Source: Terriglobia bacterium (GTDB lineage: Bacteria > Acidobacteriota > Terriglobia > UBA7540). From it: DNA of 49,020 nt. The stretch covers positions 1 through 49,020 of the forward strand of contig JAIQEZ010000031.1 in assembly GCA_020073545.1 (NCBI GenBank), given 5' to 3'. The notes under the pieces were generated by a model, which was given only the letters and a program-made list of their open reading frames with translations, ran no database searches and was not told the DNA's origin. Within the stretch, counting starts at the first letter, position 1. Every line of letters begins with the position of its first letter. Below, in pieces: positions 27,857-36,737 of the stretch. Made by a program: the position numbers and the translations under genes.

Positions 27857-27886
27857 AGTTTCCCCCGTCCCAGTTTCCCCCGTCCC
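27857..27886. repeat. 15-bp tandem duplication
   Basis: AGTTTCCCCCGTCCC occurs twice in direct succession, followed by AGGG. The pyrimidine-rich unit resembles short repeats scattered between genes in some acidobacterial genomes; that comparison is from memory and not verified. Confidence 0.7.
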
Positions 27887-28029
27887 AGGGTGCGCGACAT
27901 CCATGATAAGTCTTTGTCAAGGGGCAGACGGAGGATCCCCGTCCACCCGTCCTGCCAGGGGGGCCGTTCTAGCAGCGCCCTTGACGTGGTCGGCGCTTAC
28001 CTGGGTGGCTTCGGGAACTAGCGCGAATC

Positions 28030-28401
28030 CTGCGCGCACTGCAAAGCCACAGAGCCTCCTCAGAAGCTTTGACTTCGTGAGAATGCCCCCGACAAAAGGG
28101 TGTTGGAGGGCGGGGTTCCCGCAGGCGCTCAGTGGCGGGCCGTTAGCGTGGCGGGAATGCAATGCGCCCAGTACATCCACCACGGAAACGGAGGACGCAT
28201 ACAAGTCTATGTTACGGCGCCAGAGACGCACAACGAAAGCCTTGTGCTGAGCTTGCCCGCGAGGACCTACAAGATCAATTCGGTTGAACCTACCGCGAGA
28301 GCATTGATTCGTTCCGAGCATCCGGCCACGAAGGTGGAACCCGCACCTCACCTACCCCGGCCGACACCCTGGACATCACATCGCGCATAACGCGCGGCTG
28401 A
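28030..28401 (+). pseudogene. Frameshifted C-terminal remnant of a glycoside-hydrolase-like gene
   Basis: Three reading frames joined in order give a continuous protein end: LLRSFDFVRMPPTKG (frame from about 28050), then AQYIHHGNGGRIQVYVTAP with SLVLSLPARTYKINSVEP (middle), then GHEGGTRTSPTPADTLDIT ending at the TGA of 28399-28401. The phrases match the C-terminal end of DUF4038-type putative glycoside hydrolases with a collagen-binding-like domain (LPAGTY, a GG-R-L turn, Y-DIALRI). At least two frameshifts are needed, near 28140 and 28318. The catalytic part is not found upstream, so only the 3' end survives. Confidence 0.55.
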
Positions 28402-28870
28402 AGAACTGCGAAACACAAAAGCTTCGTAGACGTCGACCACTGATCGTCTCCGGGGCGTGACCGCGCTCGTCAACCTCACCCCGCCCTTGGTGATAAGCAC
28501 TAATAGTTTCACAACAAAGAAAAGTGCGAATAGGGGTAGATTTCTTTCTCTCTTCTCCCTAGACTCCTTTGCAAGTGACGAAGCGCGGGAGCTGGCCATG
28601 TTCCGAGAACTGCGAGGGGTGCCCGAGTCGGCCGCGTTTTAGAGAGGGCGCGGGGAAGGGGATCTCGTTGTGAGATTCGAAATGCAGGACGGTTTTTTGG
28701 ACCATTTCCGAAAACGAGTGTTCATCCTTACTGTCCTGAGTTGTAAAAACACTGCATAAGTCACGCCGTTTTTCGCGAAGATCGGCGTTGGAAACAAAGG
28801 ACCTGCGGTCCATCATGGCTTGAATTCGGCACCAGACTTATGAAACGAACTTCTAACTGAGGACACTAGC
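28402..28870. other. Intergenic stretch ahead of the nucleoside locus
   Basis: 469 bp, AT-richer than the flanks, with no convincing gene. It should include the promoter for the plus-strand nucleoside locus, but I cannot point to a clear -35/-10 pair. GAGG at about eight bases before the GTG at 28871 is a plausible ribosome-binding site. Confidence 0.4.
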
Positions 28871-29875
28871 GTGAGGTCGAAGATGAACCCAAAACAATGG
28901 ACGAGGACTTTCGTTTTAACCCTACTTGTTATCCTTTGTCTGGTTTGGAGTGCGCCCGCCAAGGGGAAGATCCCTGTTATCCTCTCCACTGATGTGGGCA
29001 ATGAGATTGATGACCAGTGGGCGGTAGCTTACCTGCTGGTGAATCCCGAGTTTGAGGTCTTAGGGATCCTCTCGGCTCAAGCGCCCACGGTTTCTCCTCC
29101 TGCTGCCCACACCACGTACCTGGTGCTTTTAGACGAAGTTGAGAACCGGCTGAAGATGGTCACGCATCCTCCATTGTTCGAGGGCTCCAGCCTACCTTTA
29201 GCGGACATCAAAACCGCGCGGCTCAACGCGGGCGTGGAGTTCATCGTGCAGTCCTCGAAGAGCTTCTCGAAGGATAATCGGCTCACTGTGTTCACCATCG
29301 GCGCGGCGACGGACGTGGCCTCCGCCATCCTCAACGACCCCTCAATCGCCGATCGCATTCAAGTGGTGGCGATGGGGTTCAACAGTTGGCCCAAGGGCGG
29401 CGACGAATACAACGTGCTGAATGACATAAACGCTTGGCAGGTCATCCTGCAGTCAGACGTCCCCGTTGTGGTGGGCGCCGCCGATGTGTGCCATGCTCAC
29501 CTCGCTCTGACGCTCGACCAAGCAAGAGACCTAGTCAGCAAGCAAGGGCCAGTGGGCAAGTGGCTGTGGGAGGAGTTCTTGGCTCAATATTATCGGTATG
29601 TCAAGCCGATCCGGAAAGACGATTTCTCGAACCCCATGATCATCTGGGACATCATCACCATGGCGCATACCTTGGGGATGACGACCCAGGCAGTTTATCC
29701 TCGGCCCACGCTGCGTGATGACGCAAGCTTCGAACACCCACAGACCAATAAGACCATTACGTGGATCACCGCCGTTGATGAGAATCGGTTGTGGGCGGAT
29801 TTCGTGGCGAAGTTGGATGCCTACCAACGGACCCACGCTGTCGGTCAAAAAGAAGCCAACGCTTTTCTGCCCTGA
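28871..29875 (+). CDS. Exported nucleoside hydrolase
   Basis: 334 residues from GTG 28871 (330 from ATG 28883). A signal peptide (hydrophobic core FVLTLLVILCLVW) places it in the periplasm, unlike most cytoplasmic relatives. The calcium-binding active-site motif of inosine/uridine-type nucleoside hydrolases appears as STDVGNEIDDQWA (D41, D47, D48), a variant of DTDPGxDD. VFTIGAATDVASAIL corresponds to the conserved TG-TN loop region, and the C-terminal active-site Asp/His lies around DIITMAH. It is expected to cleave nucleosides into base and ribose. It opens the long plus-strand locus with receptor, sugar porter and kinases. Confidence 0.88.
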   Translation: MRSKMNPKQWTRTFVLTLLVILCLVWSAPAKGKIPVILSTDVGNEIDDQWAVAYLLVNPEFEVLGILSAQAPTVSPPAAHTTYLVLLDEVENRLKMVTHPPLFEGSSLPLADIKTARLNAGVEFIVQSSKSFSKDNRLTVFTIGAATDVASAILNDPSIADRIQVVAMGFNSWPKGGDEYNVLNDINAWQVILQSDVPVVVGAADVCHAHLALTLDQARDLVSKQGPVGKWLWEEFLAQYYRYVKPIRKDDFSNPMIIWDIITMAHTLGMTTQAVYPRPTLRDDASFEHPQTNKTITWITAVDENRLWADFVAKLDAYQRTHAVGQKEANAFLP

Positions 29876-29993
29876 TTATTGTCTGGTTTGCGTCGGGATT
29901 ATTTCGGGATGCGCTTTGCTGAGTCCACAGGGCCGGGACCTCTCGGCGCGGGGTGGGCGACCAGGAAGCGTCCTTACTCCTCCGCGGATCTCA

Positions 29994-31799
29994 ATGAACC
30001 ACCTTGCCCACAGACCCGGTTTGAGCAAATGGAAAGGCAGCCTGTGGGGAGTAGTGTTCTGCCTCGGCTTGTACGCGCTGCCCTGGGGCCAAGCGCAACA
30101 GCAAGCCCCCCCTCCGGGCTCGGTGGCGGACCAACTTCAACAAGCCCGTGACATACTGCAAAGTCACGATCTCCCGGAAGCAAGGCGCATCTTGGAAAAC
30201 GTCGTGCACCGCAGTCCAGGCTCGGCGGAAGCCTGGCTACTGCTCGCCGACACCTATTCGCAACTCGGCACGGAAGGCGAAGCCATCCGGGGTTATGAAA
30301 CGGTCCTGAAACTGCAGCCCAATTCTCCCAACGCACTTTACAATCTTGCGATCCTGCAATTGCGACGGAATCGCGTGGAGGAGGCAGCCCGGTATCTCGA
30401 AGCCCTCCACCGGCAGAGGCCCCGTGACCGAGACGTCCTCTTTCCCTTGGCGCATTGCCTTTTCCTGTTGGGACGCACTTCGGAAGGACAGCAGGCCGTC
30501 GAGGAGGTAATGAACACGGCCGGCGATTCTGCGTCGGTGTATTTAAAAGCTGGTCAATTCCTCCTAGCTCATGGGAAGGTGGAAGAGGCGCTCGAGCCCC
30601 TCGGCCGAGCCCTCAACCTGACACCGGGTTCGGATGAATCCAGGATCACACTCGCTCTGGCCGAGAGCCAGCTGGGTCATCCGGCGCGGGTAATTGAGCT
30701 TCTCCAAGGCCACCCGAAGATGGATTCGCCGCTTTACGCGAGCCTGCTGGGCTCCGCACTTTGCGATGAGAAAGATTTCGAACGGGCGGTACCCCTTCTG
30801 GAGACGGCGATCCGCCAGCACGGCGAAGAGAAGCTGCCGTACCTCCAACTGGCAGCGGGCTATGCTGGTCTTTCGAAGGGTCAGGAAGCTGTGCGAACCC
30901 TGCAGCAAGCGCACGCCCGTTGGCCGGAAGATGTGCGAATTCGGTCTGCGTTGGCGCGCCAGCTATTCCACGTGCACGATCCCGTGGGGGCTCTCGTGGT
31001 GCTTCGCGAGGCGCCCGAAACTACCCTAACGACGGAGGAGCTGGGTCTGCTGGTGGAGGGCTATGCAGGGCTCAACCGTCTGGACGAGGCACGCCGCTAT
31101 GGCGAGTTGGCCGCGCAAAGAAAGGACGTGTCGGAGTCGGTGCTGATCGCGCTGGCGAATGTTTACCAGCTCGAGGCCCGCGACCCGGAGGCTATCGCCT
31201 TGCTGGAGAAGCACCGCACCAAATTCGCCGACTCCCCGCGGTATCTGTTTACCCTCGCTTTCAGTTATTACAATCAAGGCAATTACTCCCTCTCGAATGA
31301 CTTGCTCGGTGACGTCATCACACGAGATCAGAACCTTGCACCGGCTTTCTATTTGCGAGGTAGCTGCCTGTCTAGTCTGGGTAAGCCGGAAGAGGCGCTG
31401 CCCCAATACGAGACCGCCGCACGGCTCGCCCCAGATGACTCTCTTTACCACTTCCAGCTCGGGATGGTGCTTTCCCTCTTGCGGCAGAAGGACCGGGCCG
31501 AGGCGGAACTGAAGAAATCACTTGAGCTGAATGACCGGCATGCTCCCGCGCACTATGAGCTGGCCAAGATCTATTTCGACAGTTCCCGCGATGAGCTGGC
31601 GCGCCAGCAGTTGGAGGAGGCCATCCGGGTCAATCCCGAATTCGAAAGTCCCTACTACCTGCTGAGCCGGGTTTACGCGCGTCTGGGGCGGCAGGAAGAC
31701 TCCGCGACCACCCTAAAGCACTTCAAAGAGCTGCAACAGAAGCAGCGCGAGGCAGAGAGGGCGCTGAAAGAAGCGAGTATGGGCGGGCAGAATCCATGA
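29994..31799 (+). CDS. Exported TPR-repeat protein
   Basis: 601 residues from ATG 29994; the open frame upstream to 29715 overlaps the nucleoside hydrolase and is not conserved-looking. A signal peptide (WGVVFCLGLYALPWGQAQ) is followed by about 14-16 tetratricopeptide repeats (for example AEAWLLLADTYSQLGTEGEA, APAFYLRGSCLSSLGKPEEA), covering nearly the whole chain. A protein-interaction scaffold in the periplasm or at the outer membrane. Its TGA overlaps the ATG of the next gene (ATGA at 31796-31799), so the two are translationally coupled and probably work together. Confidence 0.88.
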   Translation: MNHLAHRPGLSKWKGSLWGVVFCLGLYALPWGQAQQQAPPPGSVADQLQQARDILQSHDLPEARRILENVVHRSPGSAEAWLLLADTYSQLGTEGEAIRGYETVLKLQPNSPNALYNLAILQLRRNRVEEAARYLEALHRQRPRDRDVLFPLAHCLFLLGRTSEGQQAVEEVMNTAGDSASVYLKAGQFLLAHGKVEEALEPLGRALNLTPGSDESRITLALAESQLGHPARVIELLQGHPKMDSPLYASLLGSALCDEKDFERAVPLLETAIRQHGEEKLPYLQLAAGYAGLSKGQEAVRTLQQAHARWPEDVRIRSALARQLFHVHDPVGALVVLREAPETTLTTEELGLLVEGYAGLNRLDEARRYGELAAQRKDVSESVLIALANVYQLEARDPEAIALLEKHRTKFADSPRYLFTLAFSYYNQGNYSLSNDLLGDVITRDQNLAPAFYLRGSCLSSLGKPEEALPQYETAARLAPDDSLYHFQLGMVLSLLRQKDRAEAELKKSLELNDRHAPAHYELAKIYFDSSRDELARQQLEEAIRVNPEFESPYYLLSRVYARLGRQEDSATTLKHFKELQQKQREAERALKEASMGGQNP

Positions 31800-33553
31800 G
31801 GTACTTGTGGTTCGCGCTAATTCCGGGCTTATTGTGGATGATGGGCGGGAGCGATGCTGACCGTGCCGCGCCCCCCGAGAAGGTCCCTTCCCTTCGCTTT
31901 GTGGACCTCGCTCACTCGGCGGGCATCGACAAGTTCCATGACGTCTCTGGAGGACCGGCCAAGAATTACATTTTGGAGTCGAAAGGGGGCGGCGTTGCGG
32001 TTTTCGATTACAACGACGACGGCTGGCTGGACATTTTTCTTGTCAGCGGAGCCACTTTTGAGGAGATGGAAAATCCGCACGCCCCTCACCCGCACCGCAA
32101 CAAGCTGTTTCGCAACAATGGCGACGGTACGTTCACGGATGTGACCGAAGCGGCAGGGCTGGGTGCATGGGGATGGGGGATGGGAGCGGCTGCAGCCGAC
32201 TATGACAACGACGGCTGTACGGATCTTTACGTGACTTACTACGGGAAGAACGTTCTTTACCACAACAACTGTGACGGGACGTTCACAGACGTGACTCAGA
32301 AAGCCGGAGTAGCCGCCGGGAGTTGGAGCACTGGCGCGGCCTGGGGTGATTACGACCGGGACGGTTACCTCGACCTATACGTCGCACGGTACATCAACTT
32401 CCGGCGGGCGGAGGTCCCGGGCAAGGGTCAGTCAGTAGTGTGCCAATACAAAGGAGTGCCGGTACAGTGTGGTCCCCGGGGGCTGAAGACTCAGACAGCG
32501 ATTCTCTACCACAACAACGGTGACGGGACCTTTACCGATGTAACGAACAAGGCGCTGGGGCCTGATGTTGCCGCGTATTACGGTTTTACGCCGCTCTGGG
32601 TGGATGTGGACAACAATGGCTGGCCTGACCTGTATGTGGCGGATGACGGCACGCCCAACCTGCTTTACCGAAATCGTCGTGACGGTACGTTTGAGGAAGT
32701 TGGGGCAATAGCAGGCTGCGCATACGACAGGGATGGGCTAGAGCAGTCCACCATGGGCGCCGACTTTGGTGACTACAACCACGATGGATGGCTTGACATT
32801 TTCGTGACGAATTTTTCCGATGATCATAGCACCCTCTACCAGAACACGGGCGGGGGCAATTTCAACGATGTTACTGAGCAAGCGAAGTTGTTATCCGTCG
32901 GTTGGAACAATGTGAAATGGGGCACGAAGTTCTTCGACTACGACCTGGATGGCTGGCCGGACCTATTCCTAGCCAATGGACATGTCTATGTAGAAGCCGA
33001 TCGATGGGGCATGGACACTGGCTACAAGCAACATCCCCAGGTGCTCCGGAACCAGCAGGACGGGACATTCAAGGATGTGACCGCCGAGCTTGGTGAAGAC
33101 TTGCTGCAAAAACACCTAGGGCGAGGGATCGCTCTTGGGAGTCTGTTCAACGATGGGGGCGCCGACATTGTCGTCAACAATCTTGACGACACGCCGTCGC
33201 TGTACCACTGCCCGACCCCGACGAACGCACAGTGGATCGTTTTGCACCTGCAAGGAACAAGGAGCAATCGTGACGGACTTGGAGCAAGGATCAAACTTCG
33301 TGCTGGGGGTATGGAGCAAGTGCAGGAAGTACATCAGAGTGGAGGTTTCCTGGCCAGCAACGATGTCCGGGCACGCTTCGGACTGGGAAGCAGCACAGTC
33401 GTCGATGAACTGGAGATCGACTGGCCCTCCGGGTTGGTACAACACTTTCACGGCATCCGGAGCCAACAGATTTTGCGAATCAAGGAAGGAGAAAGCGAAG
33501 TGGCACCTGAAAGAATGCGTCGGGCTGGGTCTAACCATTTGACCAAAAGCTAA
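31796..33553 (+). CDS. Exported CRTAC1-like FG-GAP/ASPIC-UnbV protein
   Basis: 585 residues with an N-terminal signal segment (LWFALIPGLLWMM). Repeated calcium-loop FG-GAP/VCBS units follow (DYNDDGWLDIF, DYDNDGCTDLY, DYDRDGYLDLY, DVDNNGWPDLY, DYNHDGWLDIF, DYDLDGWPDLF), the signature of an integrin-like beta-propeller. The C-terminal ~90 residues form the ASPIC/UnbV domain (SNRDGLGARIKLRAGG, then FGLGSSTVVDELEIDWPSG). Extracellular adhesion or ligand binding is likely; no enzymatic role is known. Translationally coupled to the upstream TPR gene and 18 bp ahead of the TonB-dependent receptor. Confidence 0.9.
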   Translation: MRYLWFALIPGLLWMMGGSDADRAAPPEKVPSLRFVDLAHSAGIDKFHDVSGGPAKNYILESKGGGVAVFDYNDDGWLDIFLVSGATFEEMENPHAPHPHRNKLFRNNGDGTFTDVTEAAGLGAWGWGMGAAAADYDNDGCTDLYVTYYGKNVLYHNNCDGTFTDVTQKAGVAAGSWSTGAAWGDYDRDGYLDLYVARYINFRRAEVPGKGQSVVCQYKGVPVQCGPRGLKTQTAILYHNNGDGTFTDVTNKALGPDVAAYYGFTPLWVDVDNNGWPDLYVADDGTPNLLYRNRRDGTFEEVGAIAGCAYDRDGLEQSTMGADFGDYNHDGWLDIFVTNFSDDHSTLYQNTGGGNFNDVTEQAKLLSVGWNNVKWGTKFFDYDLDGWPDLFLANGHVYVEADRWGMDTGYKQHPQVLRNQQDGTFKDVTAELGEDLLQKHLGRGIALGSLFNDGGADIVVNNLDDTPSLYHCPTPTNAQWIVLHLQGTRSNRDGLGARIKLRAGGMEQVQEVHQSGGFLASNDVRARFGLGSSTVVDELEIDWPSGLVQHFHGIRSQQILRIKEGESEVAPERMRRAGSNHLTKS

Positions 33554-33571
33554 GCAAGGAGGAACTTGGCA

Positions 33572-36500
33572 ATGAAAACAATGCGATGCTTTCTTGGGAC
33601 ACTGATCTGCGCGCTCGCCTGGATAGCACTGATTGCTGGACCCGTGAACGCACAGGTTTTTACCGGAGATATTCTTGGTTCTGTCACCGACCCCACCGGG
33701 GCTGCTGTGCCAGACGCTACGATCACATTGCGGAATCAGCAAACCAACGCCACCTTAGAGACGAAGAGCGGGGTGGACGGAAGCTACATTTTCGCCCGGA
33801 TGGCCCCGACAACATATGAAATTACAGTCACAGCTCGCGGCTTCAAACGGTTTGTTTCTCCCGATAACATCTTGCGGGTCGGGACGAGACTCACAATCGA
33901 CATTAAGATGCAGTTGGGCGATGTCGCGACGTCCATCGAGGTCACGGCCGCAGCCGCGTTAGTCAAGCCGGATGATCCCGTGCTGGGCCAAATCATCACG
34001 GAGCGTAGCATTGTCGCCCTGCCGCTTAACGGTCGCAACTTCATTCAGCTGGCCCAGCTCTCGCCGGGTGTCACAGAGATCGGAACGGCGATCTCGCCAT
34101 CACAGGATTGGACGGGGCGCGCCAATATGGCTATCGTGGTCGAGGGGCTCCGCGAAACTGACACTAGCTATCTTCTCGACGGAATTGAGACCCGATCACC
34201 TCGCTGGGGGAACACGAGTTTCCGCCCCTCGGTTGACGCCATTCAGGAATTCAACATCCAGCGGAATGCCTTCACGGCGGACCAGGGCTGGGGCGCAACC
34301 GTCGTGAACACGGTCATCCGCTCGGGAACCAACGAATACCACGGCTCGGTTTTCGAATTCATCCGCAACGGCGCTCTGGACGCTCGCAACTTCTTCGACG
34401 GGGCGACGAAGCCACCCTACAAGCAAAACCAGTGGGGGGCCACAGCCGGCGGACCGATCAAGAAAGACAAGCTGTTCTTCTTTGCCGACTACGAGGGATT
34501 TGCTTCGCGGCTGACTTCGACATACTTGGGTCGAGTACCAACCCCTGATATGCTCCAGGGGCAGTTTACAACACCGATAACAGATCCACAGACGGGCCAG
34601 CCCTTTCCCATTGTCAACGGATTCTACACCATTCCCCCGGACCGGTTCGATACCGTAATGAAGAACGTGATTCCTTACTACCCCGCGCCCAACTCACCTG
34701 ATCCAAATCTCAATTACACCCGGACCGCAGCGCGGACGGAGGATTCTAAGCAGATCCATGCCAGGATTGATTGGAATCTCCCGAACAACGACCGCCTGTA
34801 CGCCCACTACTCCTGGCTGACGTCACCGTTGTTCCAGCCGGGTTTGATGACGGGGTTCGGGTGGAATCGGCCAATCGGGGATGAAAACATATCGCTCACA
34901 TATACCCATATCTTCACTCCCCGAATGGTAAATGAATTCCGTATTGGGTATAACCGCGATCGTACGTACAGCAATCCCGAAAGCGCTTTTGGGCCCGATC
35001 TGGCTAAGCAAATTGGCCTCAAGAACACCACTGGCAATCCGGCGGACTTTGGACTACCTGGCTTTGGGCCCTTATCTTATAGCAGTGTGGGAATCGGATT
35101 CAACCAAAACCAGCAGACCATTGATCAGATCTTCCAGTTCAACGAAAACCTGAGTTACCACGTGGGCAAACACGACCTCAAGGTTGGTGCCGACATTCGC
35201 CGCAACCGCTTTTTCATCGTGAACGATTTCCCTAGTAACCCGTCGTTTAGCTTCTATGGGACTTACTCAGGCAACAGCGTGGCGGACTTCCTCCTGGGTC
35301 TGTTTGACTTTACGAATGAGGGTGTAGGCGACACGTCGGCCAATTTCCGCAGGACTGGCTGGAGTTTTTATGCCCAGGACAGCTACAAGGTCACCCACAA
35401 ATTGAGTCTGACTTTTGGCCTGCGCTACGAGTATCCCGCCCCCTACACGGAGATCAACGACAAGATGGGCTGGCTTGACTTCTCGACGTTGGAGTTCGTT
35501 CAGGTTAAGGATAGCGGGCGCGATAGCATGTTTCTCCCCGACAGGAATAACTTCGCTCCGCGCTTTGGCTTTGCTTACAGTCCATTTGGGAAATGGGTCC
35601 TCCGCGGAGGCTTCGGCGTCTACCATGACCTGATATCTGGTAACGAGACTCAGTTCTACGGCGTCTCTCTGCCCCCCATTAGCCAAATCCAGTCCATATT
35701 CAACACGACGCCGGTACCGACATACAGAGTCCAAGACTTGTTCCCGGCTACGGCATATGGGTCGCAAACTTCTCCAAACACGGCGTATCCTTCGGACCGC
35801 ACCCCCTATATCTACATGTACAACCTTAACCTGGAACACGAGTTCAAGGGAGTGTTGTTCGAGCTGGGCTATACGGGCTCGACTGGGCACAAGTTGAATC
35901 GCCGGTACATGAACAATATGGCTCGACCCGGACCTGAACCCATGGCCGAGCGGCGCCTGTACCCGGGTTTTGGCGATATTCTTACCTCGCGGAATGATGG
36001 CTGGTCGAATTACAGTGGCATGAATCTAAAAGTGGAGAAGCCGTTTTCAAAAGGCCTTCTGCTGCTCGCCTCCTACACATACGGTAAACACCTGGACATC
36101 GGAGGACCTGACGAGTACGTCCATGCCACTTGGTTTGGTCTGAAGGATCTGCGGGGGCCGTCCTCAATCGACACGCGGCAGCGACTGGTGCTCAGCTACG
36201 TGTACGAACTTCCCGTGGGAAGAGGCAAGCGAGCTTTCAGCAACACAACGGGGGCGCTCGACAAACTCGTCGGCGGGTGGCAGGTCACTGGTGTTACTAG
36301 CTTCAGCAGTGGGCATCCCCAGACCCTTAACCTTGGGATCGACTGGGCAGGCATTGGTAACCGCAGGATGCAACCTGGGATCTGCGTAGGCCCGGTGAAC
36401 GACGCAAACCTAAGGAGCAATATCAGGAATCAGCCCACCCTGTACCCCTATTTCAATGTGAATAACGTCCTTGTTCCTGCGACAGGAACGATGGGCAACT

Positions 36501-36733
36501 GCGGTCGAGGTACAGTCACAGCGCCTGGCGTCAACAACTGGGACATGGGCTTGCTAAAGAACACACGCATTACAGAAAGAGTGAATGTCCAATTTCGGGC
36601 GGAGTTCTTCAACACCTGGAACCATGCCCAGTTTGGTGGACTAGATACCAGTCCCGTTGACGTGAACTTCGGCCGCATCACATGGGCTCGTGCGCCACGG
36701 GACATCCAGTTCGGGTTGAAGATTCTGTTCTGA
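33572..36733 (+). CDS. TonB-dependent receptor, Oar/CarboxypepD_reg type
   Basis: 1053 residues from ATG 33572, with AAGGAGG nine bases upstream. Signal peptide to about 29 (GPVNAQ), then a carboxypeptidase-regulatory-like domain (about 32-110; GSVTDPTGAAVPDATITLRN), a plug domain (about 130-230; IVALPLNGRNFIQLAQLSPG, then YLLDGIETR) and a long outer-membrane beta-barrel ending in aromatic F (QFGLKILF). This type is very common in acidobacteria. It should import a ligand with TonB-ExbBD energy. Its position among nucleoside and pentose genes makes nucleosides or ribosides the likeliest cargo; that is inference. Confidence 0.93.
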   Translation: MKTMRCFLGTLICALAWIALIAGPVNAQVFTGDILGSVTDPTGAAVPDATITLRNQQTNATLETKSGVDGSYIFARMAPTTYEITVTARGFKRFVSPDNILRVGTRLTIDIKMQLGDVATSIEVTAAAALVKPDDPVLGQIITERSIVALPLNGRNFIQLAQLSPGVTEIGTAISPSQDWTGRANMAIVVEGLRETDTSYLLDGIETRSPRWGNTSFRPSVDAIQEFNIQRNAFTADQGWGATVVNTVIRSGTNEYHGSVFEFIRNGALDARNFFDGATKPPYKQNQWGATAGGPIKKDKLFFFADYEGFASRLTSTYLGRVPTPDMLQGQFTTPITDPQTGQPFPIVNGFYTIPPDRFDTVMKNVIPYYPAPNSPDPNLNYTRTAARTEDSKQIHARIDWNLPNNDRLYAHYSWLTSPLFQPGLMTGFGWNRPIGDENISLTYTHIFTPRMVNEFRIGYNRDRTYSNPESAFGPDLAKQIGLKNTTGNPADFGLPGFGPLSYSSVGIGFNQNQQTIDQIFQFNENLSYHVGKHDLKVGADIRRNRFFIVNDFPSNPSFSFYGTYSGNSVADFLLGLFDFTNEGVGDTSANFRRTGWSFYAQDSYKVTHKLSLTFGLRYEYPAPYTEINDKMGWLDFSTLEFVQVKDSGRDSMFLPDRNNFAPRFGFAYSPFGKWVLRGGFGVYHDLISGNETQFYGVSLPPISQIQSIFNTTPVPTYRVQDLFPATAYGSQTSPNTAYPSDRTPYIYMYNLNLEHEFKGVLFELGYTGSTGHKLNRRYMNNMARPGPEPMAERRLYPGFGDILTSRNDGWSNYSGMNLKVEKPFSKGLLLLASYTYGKHLDIGGPDEYVHATWFGLKDLRGPSSIDTRQRLVLSYVYELPVGRGKRAFSNTTGALDKLVGGWQVTGVTSFSSGHPQTLNLGIDWAGIGNRRMQPGICVGPVNDANLRSNIRNQPTLYPYFNVNNVLVPATGTMGNCGRGTVTAPGVNNWDMGLLKNTRITERVNVQFRAEFFNTWNHAQFGGLDTSPVDVNFGRITWARAPRDIQFGLKILF

Positions 36734-36737
36734 CGAG

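Noticed and set aside
29715-29993. Upstream extension of the large TPR frame
   Set aside because: It overlaps the nucleoside hydrolase in another frame; the ATG at 29994 gives a good signal peptide.
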